A stretch of DNA of 64,000 bases from the NCBI GenBank assembly GCA_020723405.1, contig DYIY01000006.1, positions 173,531 through 237,530 on the forward strand, written 5' to 3'. Below the pieces are notes generated by a model. The model saw only the letters and a program-made list of their open reading frames with translations. It ran no database searches and was not told the origin of the DNA. Position numbers and translations under genes: made by a program. The stretch is from Thiobacillus denitrificans. Lineage in GTDB: Bacteria > Pseudomonadota > Gammaproteobacteria > Burkholderiales > Thiobacillaceae. Positions 62,584-64,000 of the stretch are shown piece after piece; the first letter of the stretch is position 1; every line of letters starts with the position of its first letter.

Positions 62584-63771
62584 TCAGGGCAACGCAAGGC
62601 GCAGGCCCAGGGTGAGGCTGTGCTCCACCAGACTGGCGAATTCGCTGCGGGGCCCGCCCCGGTTCCACAGACCCAGGGCGAAGAGGCTCAGGTGGCCGTT
62701 CACCGCGTGTTCGCCGTAGCCCGCCAGCTCCGTGCTGTGGTCGTCCAGGTTGTGGCTGACCATGAGTCGCCAGTAGTCGTCGCCATCCAGGAAGTTGCTT
62801 TGCCAGATGGCGTGGAGGTAGTGGCGGTTGAGCAGGGGCGGCAGGTGGGACAGGGCCAGGCCCGCCGCTGCCCGGTTGGCGGCGGATCGGCTGAACAGGG
62901 CGGCGGATTGGTCTTGGCTGAAGCCGTGGCCGTCGTAGAGGAATTCCAGGGTCAGGCTCTGGCCGTTTTCCAGGGTGCGGGTGATGCCCAGCAGACCGGT
63001 GGCCTGGCGCCCGGATTCGTCGGCGATGCTATAGGGCAGGGCGGGGTTGGCCGGGGAGACCAGGGCGTCGGAGCGGGTTGAGGAGGCTACTTCGCCGTAG
63101 ATCAGCCAGGCTTCGTCCAGGCTTTTCTGCACGTGGAACCCCGCGAATGGGTTTTGGTACCGGGCCTGGGCCAGCACCAGACCGGCGGCCCAGTCGTCGC
63201 CCCGCCGGTCCATCTTGAGCAGCCAGGCGTCGCGCCAGGGGTCGTCGGCATCACTGTCCCGGCCCCGGTCCTGGATCCAGCCCAGGCTCAGGCCCCATTG
63301 CCGATCGGGGGTCCAGGCCAGGCGGGCGCCGTCCACGCCGGTGAGTTCCCGCAGGGGGTTGCTTCGCCCGTTGTCGAAGTAGAAGGGACTGGCCGGCGAA
63401 CGGAACTGGGCCGGGCCCCAGTTCTGCACCTCCCGCCCCGCCAGAAGGGCGGTCTGGTCGGACAAGGGTAGGCGGACCAGGGCCTGGGCCAGATAGCCGG
63501 TTCCCTGGTCCGCGCCGTCGGCCTGTTGCCAGGCGAGGATGGGGCGCAGGGTCAGGCGGAAGTCGTCGTTGGCCAGGCGCAGGTTGAGGCGTGCTTCGCT
63601 GGTGTAGGTGGTTTCCGCCAGATGGGCGATCTGGTTGCCCGGGTTGAGGACGCTGCTGTCGGCCAGGCTGCGGTGTTCCGGGTAGGCATAGAGGCTGGCA
63701 TCCCAGGTGGTGTCGAAGGCCTGGGCGGGGGGGGATGTTGCGAGCAGTAGTCCCACCGCCAGACCCAGCAA
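62584..63771 (-). CDS. Outer-membrane beta-barrel protein (Wzi/porin-like), function unknown
   Basis: 395 residues if started at the TTG at 63771, which gives a good signal peptide (LGLAVGLLLATSPPAQA). The mature part alternates short hydrophobic strands with polar turns (FRLTLRPILAW, DGARLAWTPDRQWGLSLGWI, DDYWRLMVSHNLDDHS), as in beta-barrels, and ends TLGLRLALP. LAGREVQNWGPAQFRSPASP recalls Wzi-like barrels, but I cannot assign it. The stop lies one base before the kinase gene's start codon region. The frame stays open upstream to 63975 through two palindromic repeats, so the 5' end is uncertain. Confidence 0.65.
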   Translation of the reverse strand: MLGLAVGLLLATSPPAQAFDTTWDASLYAYPEHRSLADSSVLNPGNQIAHLAETTYTSEARLNLRLANDDFRLTLRPILAWQQADGADQGTGYLAQALVRLPLSDQTALLAGREVQNWGPAQFRSPASPFYFDNGRSNPLRELTGVDGARLAWTPDRQWGLSLGWIQDRGRDSDADDPWRDAWLLKMDRRGDDWAAGLVLAQARYQNPFAGFHVQKSLDEAWLIYGEVASSTRSDALVSPANPALPYSIADESGRQATGLLGITRTLENGQSLTLEFLYDGHGFSQDQSAALFSRSAANRAAAGLALSHLPPLLNRHYLHAIWQSNFLDGDDYWRLMVSHNLDDHSTELAGYGEHAVNGHLSLFALGLWNRGGPRSEFASLVEHSLTLGLRLALP

Positions 63772-63781
63772 CCACCCTGAT

Positions 63782-63881
63782 CCCCCCCTTTTGCAAAGGG
63801 GGGTTAGGGGGGATTTGGCAACGCTGGCAGTAGGCCACCGGTCTTGAATCCCCCCCCACCCCCCTTTTGCAAAGGGGGGAG
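63782..63881. repeat. Two C/G-rich palindromic repeat copies
   Basis: Copies at 63782-63816 and 63846-63881, each C run, TTTTGCAAAG centre and G run with a GGGGATTTGG or GAATCCCC arm. They lie just upstream of the outer-membrane protein start and, on the minus strand, supply the AGGGGGG before the TTG at 63771. Confidence 0.8.
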
Positions 63882-64000
63882 TGATCGCGGTGGGGATGCC
63901 GGTCGGGCCAGGGCGCGACCCTTCCGTTACCCACCTCCCTGTTTCCTGAACAGAGATGAGATAAATGAAGAGCAAGGAAAGTGATAAATGCGGGAAATAG

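Overview
The window is GC-rich chromosomal DNA from a flagellated, probably nitrate-respiring betaproteobacterium. The order thrS-infC-rpmI-rplT-pheS-pheT-ihfA-merR-tRNA-Pro, the surE-pcm-nlpD-rpoS cluster, narXL, NikR and a TusE/DsrC protein fit Betaproteobacteria. A Rhodocyclales-like host is my inference, not something the sequence proves. Because GC is high, most long antisense frames are artefacts and are left out.

Region 1 (1-18.4 kb) is a flagellin and flagellin-modification island. On the minus strand lie a SAM methyltransferase (cut by the window edge), a 2OG-Fe(II)-type protein, an FkbM methyltransferase, a TylF-like methyltransferase and a three-part AsnB/glycosyltransferase fusion. 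Divergent from these are two large TPR-glycosyltransferases, the second with a fused methyltransferase domain. Two near-identical flagellins follow: the first has a textbook sigma-54 promoter, the second a textbook sigma-28 promoter. With them are two FlaF paralogues and FlbT, which are best known from Alphaproteobacteria, then a DUF2802 protein, FliK and an FhlB-like protein. The TPR-glycosyltransferases resemble Caulobacter FlmG in layout, so the region looks like a self-contained flagellin secretion and glycosylation module.

Region 2 (18.4-41.8 kb) is core genome: glnD-map, acyP-metG, tRNA-Val, thrS-infC(non-AUG start)-rpmI-rplT, pheST-ihfA-merR, tRNA-Pro, surE-pcm-nlpD-rpoS, a HAD nucleotidase, a Crp/Fnr regulator, an Mth938-like protein, alaC-hom-thrC and a secreted barnase-like RNase with its barstar. 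A large perfect hairpin separates this from region 3.

Region 3 (41.9-55.3 kb) holds narL-narX diverging from a Crp/Fnr gene across a regulatory intergenic region, NikR, a MoxR/DUF58/TgpA set interrupted by a dienelactone hydrolase, and a complete ECF42/DGPF cluster (sigma factor, two YciI-family proteins, VOC proteins). Two matching TGTCGA-N17-CGTCGTAC promoters are visible in that cluster. A TusE-like protein ends the region.

Region 4 (55.4-60.8 kb) is an island of lower GC. It encodes a 1346-residue protein that joins an XRE helix-turn-helix, an Mrr-like PD-(D/E)xK nuclease, a STAND-type NTPase and a long helical sensor-like tail: the layout of an Avs-like antiphage sensor, plus its own DNA-binding domain. 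A perfect 21-bp inverted repeat overlaps its -10 box and start codon, suggesting autorepression. Next to it is a higBA pair whose toxin carries an in-frame amber codon.

Region 5 (60.8-64 kb) has a LytTR response regulator, its LytS-like kinase and an outer-membrane barrel protein. C/G-rich palindromic repeats are scattered in intergenic gaps across the window.
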